This document shows, piece after piece, positions 26,754 through 35,066 of a stretch of 64,000 nt of DNA. Under the pieces are notes generated by a model. It was not told the origin of the DNA and searched no databases. It saw only the letters and a program-made list of their open reading frames with translations. Source of the DNA: Azophilus sp965200465 (GTDB taxonomy: Bacteria; Pseudomonadota; Gammaproteobacteria; Pseudomonadales; Azotimanducaceae); the NCBI GenBank assembly GCA_965200465.1, contig OZ241358.1, positions 3,844,001-3,908,000 on the forward strand. The letters run 5' to 3'. The position numbers were made by a program, and so were the translations under genes. Numbering within the stretch: the first letter of the stretch is position 1; each line of letters begins with the position of its first letter.

Positions 26754-27890
26754 ATGTCAGATTCGATCACTTCCCAACACCCGCACCTGCCCAGCTTGTC
26801 CATAGCCGGTTTCCGAGGCGTGGAGCAACTGACCATTCCGAGGCTCGGCCGGGTGACGCTGCTCGCCGGCAGGAATGGCGCCGGAAAAACAACGGTGCTG
26901 GACGCCGTGCGCATTTACGCCGCACGGGGGCAGTCCGACGCCTTGCGGGAATTGCTGGTCCGTCGGGAGGAATTCACAACCGGGCATGATGAGGACGGTG
27001 ATCTAATAGACGCTCCATCAACTGACGCCTTGTTTCATGGCAGGGGCAACCGAACGCAAGCCATTGGCATTGGGCCAGCCTCAGGCGACGCAAATTTGGA
27101 AATTTGTCCATCTTCTCTGGAAGATCTGCCTGGCAATCAAAGGTCGTTGTTTGAGCGTATGTTTTCAGCGGATGTAGATGTCCAAGTTCTTAAGGTCACA
27201 TTCGGCGGCACCGAGAAAATTTTGCCAATGGCTTTTGATCCGGTCGATAGGCAAAGTGCATATATCCGCAACCGGCGGATGAGACGATTGGCAGCCGAAG
27301 ACCGAACTGTTCCTCCAATTCGTTGCGAATCACTCGGACCGGGACTGCTGAGCAATAGAGACCTTGCCCGATTTTGGGATACCGTAGCGCTGACGGACGA
27401 CGAACCCTTCGCCTTGGATGCGTTAAGGCTTATTTTCGGCGATAGGGTGGAACGCGCAACTCCTGTCGGTGATCAGCACACTTATCGTGCCGGTAGGCGC
27501 GTGGTGGTAAAGCTCTCCAATCAAGACCGCCCTGTGCCGTTAAAGAGCCTTGGGGACGGCGCCACGCGCATGTTCGGAGTTGCGTTGGCGCTGGCCAACT
27601 GCCGCGATGGCATCCTGCTCTTGGACGAAGCGGAGAACGGCATCCATCATTCCCTGCAGGCGGATTTCTGGAGCATGGTGCTACGCTCCGCTGGCACGCA
27701 CAACACCCAGGTTCTGGCAACCACTCACAGCAAGGACTGCATCAACGGCTTTGCTCGGGCCGCCTTGCAACGTCCGCAAGCGGAAGGCAATCTCGTCCGG
27801 CTGGAACGGGAAAACGGGGAGATTCGCACGGTCGAATATTCAAAGGAGGAGTTGGAAACGGCCGCCGAACAAGACATTGAAGTGAGGTAG
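26754..27890 (+). CDS. AAA/ABC-type ATPase (OLD/AriA-like), paired with DUF3226 gene
   Basis: 378 residues. SLSIAGFRGVEQLTIPRLG then Walker A AGRNGAGKT (Lys45), a long middle region, the signature-like PLKSLGDGATRMFGVALAL, Walker B ILLLDEAENGIHHS (Asp291-Glu292) and the switch histidine in ATTHSKD. This is the SMC/ABC-like ATPase fold of OLD, GajA-N-terminal and AriA proteins. It lacks a fused TOPRIM domain; that part appears as the next gene. GGGGGAAAC precedes the ATG. The middle third is noticeably A/T-richer. Likely an ATP-dependent sensor in a two-gene defence system. Confidence 0.8.
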   Translation: MSDSITSQHPHLPSLSIAGFRGVEQLTIPRLGRVTLLAGRNGAGKTTVLDAVRIYAARGQSDALRELLVRREEFTTGHDEDGDLIDAPSTDALFHGRGNRTQAIGIGPASGDANLEICPSSLEDLPGNQRSLFERMFSADVDVQVLKVTFGGTEKILPMAFDPVDRQSAYIRNRRMRRLAAEDRTVPPIRCESLGPGLLSNRDLARFWDTVALTDDEPFALDALRLIFGDRVERATPVGDQHTYRAGRRVVVKLSNQDRPVPLKSLGDGATRMFGVALALANCRDGILLLDEAENGIHHSLQADFWSMVLRSAGTHNTQVLATTHSKDCINGFARAALQRPQAEGNLVRLERENGEIRTVEYSKEELETAAEQDIEVR

Positions 27891-27894
27891 CCGT

Positions 27895-28515
27895 GTGGTG
27901 ATGCAAGAGTCGGCACCGAAAGTGCTGCTTGTAGAGGGGGTGGACGACAAGCACGTTGTCCGTCACCTCCGCCAAAGTTTGGGGCTGAAGCTGACGTTCG
28001 AATTCCGTGTCAAGGACGGAATTGACAATCTCCTGAAAGGCATCCCAGGGGAGATCAAAGTTTCCGGCAGGCAGGCCGTGGGCATCCTGGCGGACGCCAA
28101 TGAGGACATCCAAGCTAGATGGCAGGCCATCGCCAACAGACTGAGCGACGCCGGCGTACAACCTCCAGATGCGCCTGACCGAGAAGGTGCGATAATCCAA
28201 GGCAAACCACGGGTCGGCGTGTGGCTGATGCCAGACAACCACAATTCCGGCGCACTCGAGGACTTTGTTGTCAAACTTGTCCCGCAAGACCACCCCGTCT
28301 GGCCAAGGGCGGTTCAATACATAGACGGCATTCCACCAAATGAGCGCGAATTCAGCGAACAAAAGACCACACGCGCCAAACTCTATGCTTGGTTGGCAAC
28401 GCGGAAGGAACCGCAACGGATGGGCACCGCCATTGGCATCGGCTCACTTCACCTAGGCCCTCCCGCCGAGGGCTTCGCCAACTGGCTAAAAAGGCTTTTC
28501 AGCACCGATCCCTAA
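27895..28515 (+). CDS. DUF3226 TOPRIM-like protein, partner of the AAA ATPase
   Basis: About 206 residues. LLVEGVDDKHVV carries the TOPRIM-like glutamate and VGILADANEDIQARW the acidic D-x-(D/N) motif. The C-terminal VWLMPDNHNSGALEDFVV is the DUF3226 signature. It starts 4 bases after the ATPase stop at GTG 27895, 7 bases behind a GAGG; ATG 27901 is the alternative. ATPase plus separate TOPRIM-like protein mirrors the AriA/AriB (PARIS) and OLD/Gabija logic, with a nuclease-like effector controlled by an ATPase. The nuclease role is inference. Confidence 0.75.
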   Translation: MVMQESAPKVLLVEGVDDKHVVRHLRQSLGLKLTFEFRVKDGIDNLLKGIPGEIKVSGRQAVGILADANEDIQARWQAIANRLSDAGVQPPDAPDREGAIIQGKPRVGVWLMPDNHNSGALEDFVVKLVPQDHPVWPRAVQYIDGIPPNEREFSEQKTTRAKLYAWLATRKEPQRMGTAIGIGSLHLGPPAEGFANWLKRLFSTDP

Positions 28516-28917
28516 GCTGGCCCACTCCGGGACCAGCGCACCCCGACGACTCCTAAAGCGGGGATTAGGGAGGTAATCCCCTAATAGGGAATAGGCGGTT
28601 GGTTAGGATGGGAGCTTTCCAAAGCGGTGATGCGTCATGTGAGGCAACCAAGCAAAGCAGAACCGGGCAGTTTTCCGTGGACGGCAACGGAGGCTTCAAA
28701 AGCCTTTGGGAGGCGGACATCCCCCAAAGCCGGTTGGGCGGACATCCGTGAATGCCTGTTCGACTTTCAGCGAGCGGGGCGGCAGTCTGCTCATCGGCCC
28801 ACCTGTGGGGTGTTTTCCCCCAGCGGGGATTAAGGGGAGGTAGTGAGCACTCCGGCGCATGCACTCTAGGGATGCTATCATCGCGGGTGGTTGAACTTCG
28901 TGCGTTGGGAGATTTGC
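28516..28917. other. 402-bp non-coding region with a hairpin and direct repeats
   Basis: No coding frame supported. GGGGATTA-(6 nt)-TAATCCCC at 28560-28581 is a perfect 8-bp hairpin after the DUF3226 gene and may act as a terminator, though no T run follows. AGCGGGGATTAGGGAGGTA at 28557-28575 returns almost unchanged at 28822-28842. Both resemble the end of the 165-bp element family (AAGCGGGGAT). The region is likely a decayed repeat element. It also holds the promoter of the next operon. Confidence 0.5.
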
Positions 28918-29202
28918 ATGCAAGGCGCTGCTACCCGCACCCAAGCTAGTGAGGAACGGCTGCGGCAGGCTATGGAAGGCCCCCGCATACTGCGGAAGGC
29001 CTTGGGGCTGGGGCCGGAATACGATCAGTATTTCGACGAGCTGCACGACGAGTGCATGGCAACTGCCTGCGCATCGGACTGGGAGTTCACTCAGCGCCTA
29101 AAAGCAGCGGGCTTCCGCAACGCCGCTGAACGGGTGGAGGAAGAGACGCGCTCCAGAAGCGCAAGGTTGGACGCCCTGTGGACACAAGCCGCATCGCGCT
29201 AG
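28918..29202 (+). CDS. Small helical protein upstream of PIN-like gene (possible antitoxin)
   Basis: 94 residues, highly charged and predicted mostly helical (SEERLRQAMEGPRILRKALG, ERVEEETRSRSARLDALW). No family recognised and no obvious DNA-binding motif. It starts at an ATG with GGGAG 7 bases upstream. Its 3' end overlaps the PIN-like gene by 25 bases. Size, acidity and overlap suit an antitoxin or accessory subunit, but this is inferred from position only. Confidence 0.6.
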   Translation: MQGAATRTQASEERLRQAMEGPRILRKALGLGPEYDQYFDELHDECMATACASDWEFTQRLKAAGFRNAAERVEEETRSRSARLDALWTQAASR

Positions 29203-30098
29203 ACGCCAACCTGATGCTGGCGGTTGACGCCCGCCGTTTCCTGTGCGCCATGCAGGAAATGACCGGGGGCCACATTTGGGCCACCGAACAGGTTTGGCGG
29301 GAAGTATGGGGAGCCTGCGTGGCAACATGCCACCGTGCCGCGAAACGCTCCGTGCATTCCTTGCTAAGGCGCGGAGCAATTGCGGAAGGCGTTGACAGCC
29401 GCAAAATGATTGTTGATATGGGTGCCGCGAATGTCGCCGCCATGAGGCAATGGCTGGAGGAGGAACGGCAGCGCAATGACCGGGCTTGGGAGTATGTGCC
29501 CAGCCCGGAAGCTAGCAATCTCCTTCAGTTGGAGCTGCTGGACTCAGAAGCCCTGACCGACAACAAAAATCGGCACAAAGACGCGCTAGTTGTGGCGGAA
29601 GCCGCTTTGGCGGGGGCGCACATCGTTTCCAGCGACAACCTGAAAACCATCCGCCAGGGCGTACTCAACGCTTGGCTTGCAGACCGCAAGGCGGAGGGGC
29701 ATCCCTTGCTGCAAAACGTACAAACTCCCTTCGTGCTTGATCCGGACGAAACCGCATACGCCAAATGTCGCCACTTGGGGCAAGCGAAAGACGGCTTCGG
29801 ACAGCAATGCTTGGAATGGGCGCTGGCCGCTTGTCGCCCGACGGCTGCGGCAAACATGCAGGCGAATCGGCTGCACGGAATCATCCGCCGCTTTGCCGAC
29901 AACATTCAGAGGGCTGGGTTTATCGCCGTCGGCAACAGCATTACGGAAACCTTGGACGGAATGCTTCCCGGCGAGCGCGAGTTCAACCTGCGACATGCAG
30001 GAGGCGCCGCTGAACGCACCCGCGCCAGCGAAGACCGCCGCCTAGCCGCTGTGCGGAAGAAACTATCGGCGGCGGGGATTTCTGAGAAAACAGCTTAA
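29178..30098 (+). CDS. PIN-like domain protein (putative RNase)
   Basis: 306 residues, starting at GTG inside the preceding gene. The N terminus SRIALDANLMLAV has the first PIN aspartate (Asp9). NRHKDALVVAEAALAGAHIVSSDN gives further conserved acids (Asp135, Asp153) at the correct order and spacing. PIN domains use such residues to bind metal and cut RNA. The C-terminal half (residues ~170-306) is helical, basic and unrecognised, about twice the size of a VapC, so this may be a longer PIN-domain effector rather than a simple toxin. Confidence 0.65.
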   Translation: MDTSRIALDANLMLAVDARRFLCAMQEMTGGHIWATEQVWREVWGACVATCHRAAKRSVHSLLRRGAIAEGVDSRKMIVDMGAANVAAMRQWLEEERQRNDRAWEYVPSPEASNLLQLELLDSEALTDNKNRHKDALVVAEAALAGAHIVSSDNLKTIRQGVLNAWLADRKAEGHPLLQNVQTPFVLDPDETAYAKCRHLGQAKDGFGQQCLEWALAACRPTAAANMQANRLHGIIRRFADNIQRAGFIAVGNSITETLDGMLPGEREFNLRHAGGAAERTRASEDRRLAAVRKKLSAAGISEKTA

Positions 30099-30121
30099 CT
30101 CTGCAAAGAGGGATATTTGCC

Positions 30122-30748
30122 ATGCCAGAGCAAAAACCGGGAATTTACTGCATCGAAGGAGTGCCAGAGCGTTCTGAGGGTGAAATATCGGCCCGGCCCA
30201 TGTTGGAAATGCTGTCACAAGCTCATGGGTTCAAGTTCATCCACCGCATAGCCGTAACGAGATCGGAATTCTTCCATCATTTCAAAAAGTGGGCCGATCG
30301 GCAGGATTTCAACTATCCAATTCTATACCTCTGGTACCACGGCTACCCAGAGGGGATTTCTCTTAACGACGACCAAGAGCCGCACATGACCTCAATTCGG
30401 TTCGAGGACATAACCAATGCTCAGGAGTACCGTCTTGATGACTGCATTATTCACTTCGGCGCTTGTTCTACTTTGGCCGAGGATGACGATAGGGTTCGTC
30501 AGTTCCTTAAGAATACTGGTCTTTCCGCAATAAGTGGATATAAAGGAGAAATAGGGTGGATTGAGGGCGCGGCGGTGGAGCTACTATATTTGAACTGTTT
30601 ATACGACATTTTTAGGCGAGACATGAGGTTAAAGAGGTTGAGTCAATCGATAATGAGAGATTGTAGGGATAAGCTAAGGAACATATCTCCAAGCAAAGAA
30701 CTTGTGGAACACCAGAATTTCGACATATGCGTTCGCAGAAGCAAATGA
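30122..30748 (+). CDS. Small caspase-like (His/Cys dyad) protein, DUF6642-like
   Basis: 208 residues. ILYLWYHGYPEGISL contains His73 and DCIIHFGACSTLAEDD contains Cys115. A buried strand ending in HG followed by a strand ending in (G/A)CS is the dyad arrangement of caspase/CHAT-type peptidases. The opening KPGIYCIEGVPE and the whole length resemble the DUF6642 family as I recall it. Codon use is A/T-rich compared with core genes. Follows the PIN-like gene by 23 bases with GAGGGAT upstream, so probably the same transcript. Protease activity is inference; no substrate visible. Confidence 0.6.
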   Translation: MPEQKPGIYCIEGVPERSEGEISARPMLEMLSQAHGFKFIHRIAVTRSEFFHHFKKWADRQDFNYPILYLWYHGYPEGISLNDDQEPHMTSIRFEDITNAQEYRLDDCIIHFGACSTLAEDDDRVRQFLKNTGLSAISGYKGEIGWIEGAAVELLYLNCLYDIFRRDMRLKRLSQSIMRDCRDKLRNISPSKELVEHQNFDICVRRSK

Positions 30749-30813
30749 GCGAGAAGTGACCCTCAGAGCCAACTGTACGCAGGCGCGGCGAAGCTTAGCC
30801 TTGATGTCAGCAA

Positions 30814-31104
30814 TTATTGTTCATCAGGGCGCATCTTCTTGTTGATCATATTCCATGTTCTCCTCGGCAGCCATCCTTGCTTGTTCTCAGTCACTTCCAA
30901 GACGAGAAATCGCCCATTGCCGTCCGTGAATTCCTGTATCTTTTCCGCTAGCTCATCCGCACTACACTGGGAAACAATGTAGAAGGAGTTGGGTAGATCA
31001 AATCGCCAGTTGATCACTTCAGGCAACCTGTCAATGTAGTCTTTGACTTCCTCACGAGTGCCCACCCGGTCATCGTAGATGAATACATAAGCATGCCGCG
31101 TCAT
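30814..31104 (-). CDS. Small protein with possible Cas2/SinR-like ferredoxin fold
   Basis: 96 residues, unrecognised by precise name. MTRHAYVFIYDD, EEVKDYIDRLPEVINWRF, SFYIVSQCSADELAEKI and RFLVLEVTENKQGW give an alternating beta-alpha-beta pattern with a C-terminal RRTWNMI. This is reminiscent of SinR/Cas2-like small proteins, but there are no nuclease residues I can point to. Its ATG overlaps the stop of the membrane-protein gene by 4 bases (ATGA), so the two are translated together. A/T-rich, like the other island genes. Confidence 0.5.
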   Translation of the reverse strand: MTRHAYVFIYDDRVGTREEVKDYIDRLPEVINWRFDLPNSFYIVSQCSADELAEKIQEFTDGNGRFLVLEVTENKQGWLPRRTWNMINKKMRPDEQ

Positions 31105-31385
31105 GATGCCTCCCCGTCCTTCCCTCCGTCTGTCAATTTCTCTGGATTAGCGATAACTTCCATAAGCCTCTGTTGCAGCGTACGGCCGTTGCCCTTTTCC
31201 TCGATCATCTCCAAGGTTCGCTTCATTATCTGAAATTCCTCAGATTGCAGCTTGTCTCGGTCGAAAAACAGCAACACACAAAAGCCGAGGGCAGTAAGCG
31301 CAATGGGTGCGGAAGCTATCACGACAAATATCACGATAAGCCATGACGGCTCTTCAATGTAAGTGGTTAGCACTAAACAAGGCAC
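31101..31385 (-). CDS. Small single-pass membrane protein, partner of the 96-aa protein
   Basis: 94 residues. A strong hydrophobic segment (SWLIVIFVVIASAPIALTAL and onward to LLFF, residues ~14-41) forms one or two membrane passes. A charged cytoplasmic tail follows, with likely coiled coil (SEEFQIMKRTLEMIEEKG). It is the first gene of a two-gene minus-strand unit. A membrane protein with a small soluble partner is seen in several defence cassettes, but no family can be named. Confidence 0.55.
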   Translation of the reverse strand: MPCLVLTTYIEEPSWLIVIFVVIASAPIALTALGFCVLLFFDRDKLQSEEFQIMKRTLEMIEEKGNGRTLQQRLMEVIANPEKLTDGGKDGEAS

Positions 31386-31526
31386 TGTGACGATGCCGCA
31401 AAGCTACAACACAGGATTGAGCGCACTCCGAACTCTAAGGCGGCCACCCGCTTGGCCGACCCGCCCAATTATTTGGCTTCGTCGTTCCTCTGACATAGGA
31501 TCAAATAGCCTATCCCAATCCAACCG

Positions 31527-32354
31527 CTAGAAATGCCGCACCAGTCGCAGTGCGGCGGTGGTTTCGCGGCCGTTCAGGGTGGAGGGGATGATGACTGCGC
31601 CCTCATCGAAAAGCCGGTCCCAGCTTTTGCGCTTGTAGTCTGTGCGGCGCACCTCCAACTGCGCCGCAAACTTCTCCCCAAGCCGCCGCTCCAAGCCGGC
31701 GCCTAGGGTCCAGGCGCTGAAGCTTCTATCGACTTTTTCGGTGAAGTTGGCCAAGGGCGTGGGCGGGCACTGCAAATCCGGCCCCGGACAGCCGGTTTCG
31801 GTGATGGAGAACTCCGTCTTGACGCCGCGCAGCCCCGCCAAGGCGTACAGGCCAAAATCCGAATTCCCCAACGGGCCGCCGAACTTCAGGGTGAAGCCGT
31901 AGCTGTAGTTGCGCTTCAGCCACCAGTCCTCCGGCCAGGTGTCCGTCCAGCTGTATCCGGTGCCCTCAAGGCGCCCTTTGAGCTTTTTCGGGTGGAAGGC
32001 CACATCGACCTCGGCGCTGAGGTGCAGGCCGGCGCTCCCCGGCAGGGACCAACGGTAGCCGCCGAAGGCCCCAAGGGTAGGCAACGTCTGGTCCGCGTCG
32101 CCCTCCGCGCTGGTGGCTTCGTTGCGGGTTAGGCCCTCCGGGGTGTAAACCGTCTTGCCGTAGGTGAACTTCTGTGCGTCCGCCGCCGCGCCAAGCCCCA
32201 GATAGAACCGCCCCTCCTCGGCATGGGCCGCCATCGCCCCGACAATCACCAGCACGACCACGAACAAAATGCCGAAGAAAGTCACCGCGAACGTCTTTGC
32301 GAATGTGGCGACGATCCCCGGCGGCCAATCAGCGCCTTTCTTCTGCATTCCCAT
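31527..32354 (-). CDS. Outer-membrane beta-barrel-like protein
   Basis: 275 residues. A hydrophobic segment near residues 20-43 ends AHA, a signal peptide cut before EEGRFYLGLGAAAD. The mature part alternates hydrophobic and polar residues, with GFTLKFGGPLG, FGLYALAGLRG and AWTLGAGLERRLGEKFAAQLEVR, and ends in phenylalanine (RLVRHF), the terminal signature of outer-membrane barrels. Probably an 8- or 10-strand OmpA/OmpW-like barrel. The ~20 residues before the hydrophobic segment are unusual; a downstream start is possible. Confidence 0.7.
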   Translation of the reverse strand: MGMQKKGADWPPGIVATFAKTFAVTFFGILFVVVLVIVGAMAAHAEEGRFYLGLGAAADAQKFTYGKTVYTPEGLTRNEATSAEGDADQTLPTLGAFGGYRWSLPGSAGLHLSAEVDVAFHPKKLKGRLEGTGYSWTDTWPEDWWLKRNYSYGFTLKFGGPLGNSDFGLYALAGLRGVKTEFSITETGCPGPDLQCPPTPLANFTEKVDRSFSAWTLGAGLERRLGEKFAAQLEVRRTDYKRKSWDRLFDEGAVIIPSTLNGRETTAALRLVRHF

Positions 32355-32455
32355 CGCAAACCTCTTCGCCCGGCCTATCAGTGGGCGGAAGCAGCGCTTC
32401 CGTTTGCGCTGCTGCGCACCTGCACAACCGCTTGTTTCCGCAGGCGCATGGCCCT

Positions 32456-33490
32456 CTAGTAAACCTTGATTTTCTTGCTGCCGGCGGGCAGGTCGAACCG
32501 CATGGCGTCTTCGGTGAAAACGACGTCAGAGGGAGCGCCGCGGCGGAAGATGCGGCGGAACAGGGCGTTGCGGGGCGCGGGGACGAAGTGGTAGAGGGCC
32601 AGCTTGCCGACGTTGGCTTGCTCCGCTAGGGCGTAAACGTCCTTGGCTGAAGCGTGGTAGGTCTGGATGTCCGCAAAGATGGTGGCTTGGCGGTGCAGCC
32701 CGGCCGCCCTTGCGCCTTCCTCCAACGCCCGCACGATGGGCAGGGAGATGACGTCGTGCAGCAGCAGATCCACGCCCTCGGCGGCTTGCCGCAAGGCGTC
32801 GTTGGCCACCGTGTCGCCGCTGACCACTAGGCTGCGGCCTCGATAGTCGAACCTGTAGCCGAAGGCCGGGCTGACGGGCTCATGGTTTACGGCGAAGGCG
32901 GTCACCACCAAGCCGTCCCGCTCCAGGACGACGCCGGGTTCAACGGCGCGGGGGTGCAGTGGGGAAAGATGCGCAGGCAGCAGGTTCTCGCCGTGGTGGG
33001 CGGTGCGGTAGGCGCTGTCCAAGGCGTAGGCTTGGTTGAAGCCGGCCGCCACTTCGTCAACGCCGGCAGGGCCGATGATCTCCAAGGGCTGCGGGCGGCC
33101 CGCCACCCAGGAAAGCAGGTTGAAGTCCCCAACGGCGGCGATGTGGTCGGAGTGGAAGTGGGTGAGGAGGATGCCGCGCAGATTGGTCAGGGGCATCCCG
33201 GCCAAGTTGAAGGTGTTGGGCGAGCGAGCGCCGGCATCGACTATGTAAAGGTGCTCCCCGGCCGTGACCGCGACGCAGGCTTGCGCCCGACCCGGCGCCG
33301 GCAGCGGCGAGGCGGTGCCGCACATGAACACCCGCAGGCCGTCAAGGGGTTCCTCCGGCGCCCCAGAGAAGGCGGCGCCGACCATGCGCTTCAGCAGCGC
33401 ATCCTGCACGGAGTGGGAAAGGGAGAACAGCGTGGAGGCGGCGAGCAAGGCAATCCCCACCACATAGAGCCCCCACTGAATGATTTTCAT
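32456..33490 (-). CDS. Membrane-anchored metallo-beta-lactamase-fold hydrolase
   Basis: 344 residues. An N-terminal hydrophobic helix (residues ~5-25) suggests an anchor or uncleaved signal. The MBL zinc motif HFHSDH is at 111-116, with further ligands in VVSGDTVAND and the final YHFVPAP. The fold includes lactonases, arylsulfatases and RNase Z relatives. It is the last gene of a five-gene minus-strand operon and follows the Baeyer-Villiger-type monooxygenase by 21 bases, so a lactone/ester hydrolase role is plausible but inferred from context. Confidence 0.8.
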   Translation of the reverse strand: MKIIQWGLYVVGIALLAASTLFSLSHSVQDALLKRMVGAAFSGAPEEPLDGLRVFMCGTASPLPAPGRAQACVAVTAGEHLYIVDAGARSPNTFNLAGMPLTNLRGILLTHFHSDHIAAVGDFNLLSWVAGRPQPLEIIGPAGVDEVAAGFNQAYALDSAYRTAHHGENLLPAHLSPLHPRAVEPGVVLERDGLVVTAFAVNHEPVSPAFGYRFDYRGRSLVVSGDTVANDALRQAAEGVDLLLHDVISLPIVRALEEGARAAGLHRQATIFADIQTYHASAKDVYALAEQANVGKLALYHFVPAPRNALFRRIFRRGAPSDVVFTEDAMRFDLPAGSKKIKVY

Positions 33491-33511
33491 GGCAGCTTGG
33501 CCTCCTCATGC

Positions 33512-35047
33512 TCAGGCGGCGTTGCGGATTGGCTCCCCGAGCTGCGGGCCCACAGCGGCTTCCGCTTGCGCCGGCGCTGGATTGCTGAACCTCAGCGCCC
33601 CGTCCTCCAGCGGCCCGCGGCGGGCCATCTTGCGGTCCAAGGGGTAGTTCTGGGTGTTGCGCCAGGGGTCGCGGTCGCCCTGCTTGGGGAACAGGTGCAT
33701 GGCGCGGGCGAAGTAGCCTGAACTGAAGTCCAGTATCCAGGAGCGCAATTGCATGCTTTTGTCCTCCTCGCGCAGGCGGGCGGTGCATTGCCGCATGCCC
33801 AGCTTGTCCATGTGGTTGAGCAGGCGGCAGACGTATTCGCAGGTGATGTCCGCCCGCAGGGTCCAGGAGGCGTTCACATAGCCGAAGACGTTGGCCATGT
33901 TGGGCACGTCGGAGAACATCATGCCCTTGTAGTTGACGGTGTCCGGGAAGTGGACGGCCCTGCCGTCCACGTTGAACGCCACGCCGCCCAGCACGGCTAG
34001 GTTCAGGCCGGTGGCGGTCACTAGGATGTCCGCCCCCACTTCCCCCCCGGACTTCAGCTTGACGCCGTGCGCAGTGACGCCTTCGACGCCGTCGGTGACC
34101 ACCTTCGCCGCGCCCCGCTTGATGGCCTTGAAAAGGTCCGCATCCGGGATGAGGCAAAGGCGCTGGTCCCAAGGGTAGTAGCTGGGGGTGAAGTGCTTGT
34201 CCGTGCATTCGGCCCCCAAGTGCTTGCGCACCAAGCCCAGCAGCTTGGCCTTGACCACTTCCGGCGTCACCCGAGTGCGATGATAGACGTACTGCTGGTA
34301 ATGCACGTTCTTCCAGCGCGTGATGGCGTAGGCGAGCCTTTCCGGCAGCCAGCGCCGCAGCCAGTTGGCGACGGCGTCCTTGGATGGACGGGAGATCACA
34401 TAGGTGGGGGAGCGCTGAATCATGGTGACCTTGGCCGCCGTTTCGGCCATGGCCGGCACCAAGGTCATGGCTGTGGCGCCGCTGCCGATGACGGCGACGC
34501 GCTTGCCGGCGTAGTCCAGCTCCTCCGGCCACTGCTGCGGGTGGATCACCGGCCCCTGAAACTGCTCGATGCCGGGAAACTCCGGCAGATAGCCCTTCTC
34601 ATAGTCGTAGTAGCCGCTGCACATGAACAGGAAGCGGCAGGTGCAGGCCGTCCGCTCCGCGGATTCGCCGTTCTCCACCTCCAGGGACCAAAGCGCTTGG
34701 TCGGTGGACCAGGAAGCGGCAACCAAGCGGTGCCGAAACTGAATCTTGGGCAGCACCCCGTTCTCCTGCGCCGCCTCCCGAACGTAGGCGCGTATGGACG
34801 GGCCATCCGCTATGGACTTGGGGTTGCGCCACGGCTTGAAGTTGTAGCCGAAGGTGTGCATGTCGCTGTCGGAGCGGATGCCGGGGTAGCGGAACAGGTC
34901 CCAAGTGCCGCCGACGGCGTTGCGGCTTTCCAGTATGGTGAAGCTCTTGCCGGGGCACTTGCGCCGCAGATGGCAGGCGGCGCCGATGCCGGAAACCCCG
35001 GCGCCGACGATCACCACGTCGAAGTGCTGGGCGTTTGCTTGCTGCAT
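33512..35047 (-). CDS. Flavin-containing monooxygenase, Baeyer-Villiger type
   Basis: 511 residues. FAD-binding VVIVGAGVSGIGAACHL, the second GxGxxG in VAVIGSGATAMTLVPA (NADPH), and FQGPVIHPQQWPE, which matches the BVMO fingerprint FxGxxxHxxxW. Also ESRNAVGGTWDLFRYPGIRS is typical. The enzyme would insert oxygen into a ketone to give an ester or lactone. The ATG at 35047 has TTTGGAGAG before it; the frame extends upstream but without homology. The gene lies in the catabolic operon between the acyl-CoA dehydrogenase and MBL hydrolase. Confidence 0.88.
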   Translation of the reverse strand: MQQANAQHFDVVIVGAGVSGIGAACHLRRKCPGKSFTILESRNAVGGTWDLFRYPGIRSDSDMHTFGYNFKPWRNPKSIADGPSIRAYVREAAQENGVLPKIQFRHRLVAASWSTDQALWSLEVENGESAERTACTCRFLFMCSGYYDYEKGYLPEFPGIEQFQGPVIHPQQWPEELDYAGKRVAVIGSGATAMTLVPAMAETAAKVTMIQRSPTYVISRPSKDAVANWLRRWLPERLAYAITRWKNVHYQQYVYHRTRVTPEVVKAKLLGLVRKHLGAECTDKHFTPSYYPWDQRLCLIPDADLFKAIKRGAAKVVTDGVEGVTAHGVKLKSGGEVGADILVTATGLNLAVLGGVAFNVDGRAVHFPDTVNYKGMMFSDVPNMANVFGYVNASWTLRADITCEYVCRLLNHMDKLGMRQCTARLREEDKSMQLRSWILDFSSGYFARAMHLFPKQGDRDPWRNTQNYPLDRKMARRGPLEDGALRFSNPAPAQAEAAVGPQLGEPIRNAA

Positions 35048-35066
35048 GGTCTCTCCAAACGCAAAA

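Noticed and set aside
30814..31104. A true Cas2
   Set aside because: No Cas1 or repeats nearby and no clear catalytic aspartate; only the general fold pattern is similar.
26754..31385. Prophage or integrative element
   Set aside because: No integrase, portal, capsid, terminase or tRNA-end duplication seen; the genes look like separate small modules.
31386..31526. Possible gene in the gap before the outer-membrane protein
   Set aside because: Only 141 bases, no frame with coding character or ribosome site.
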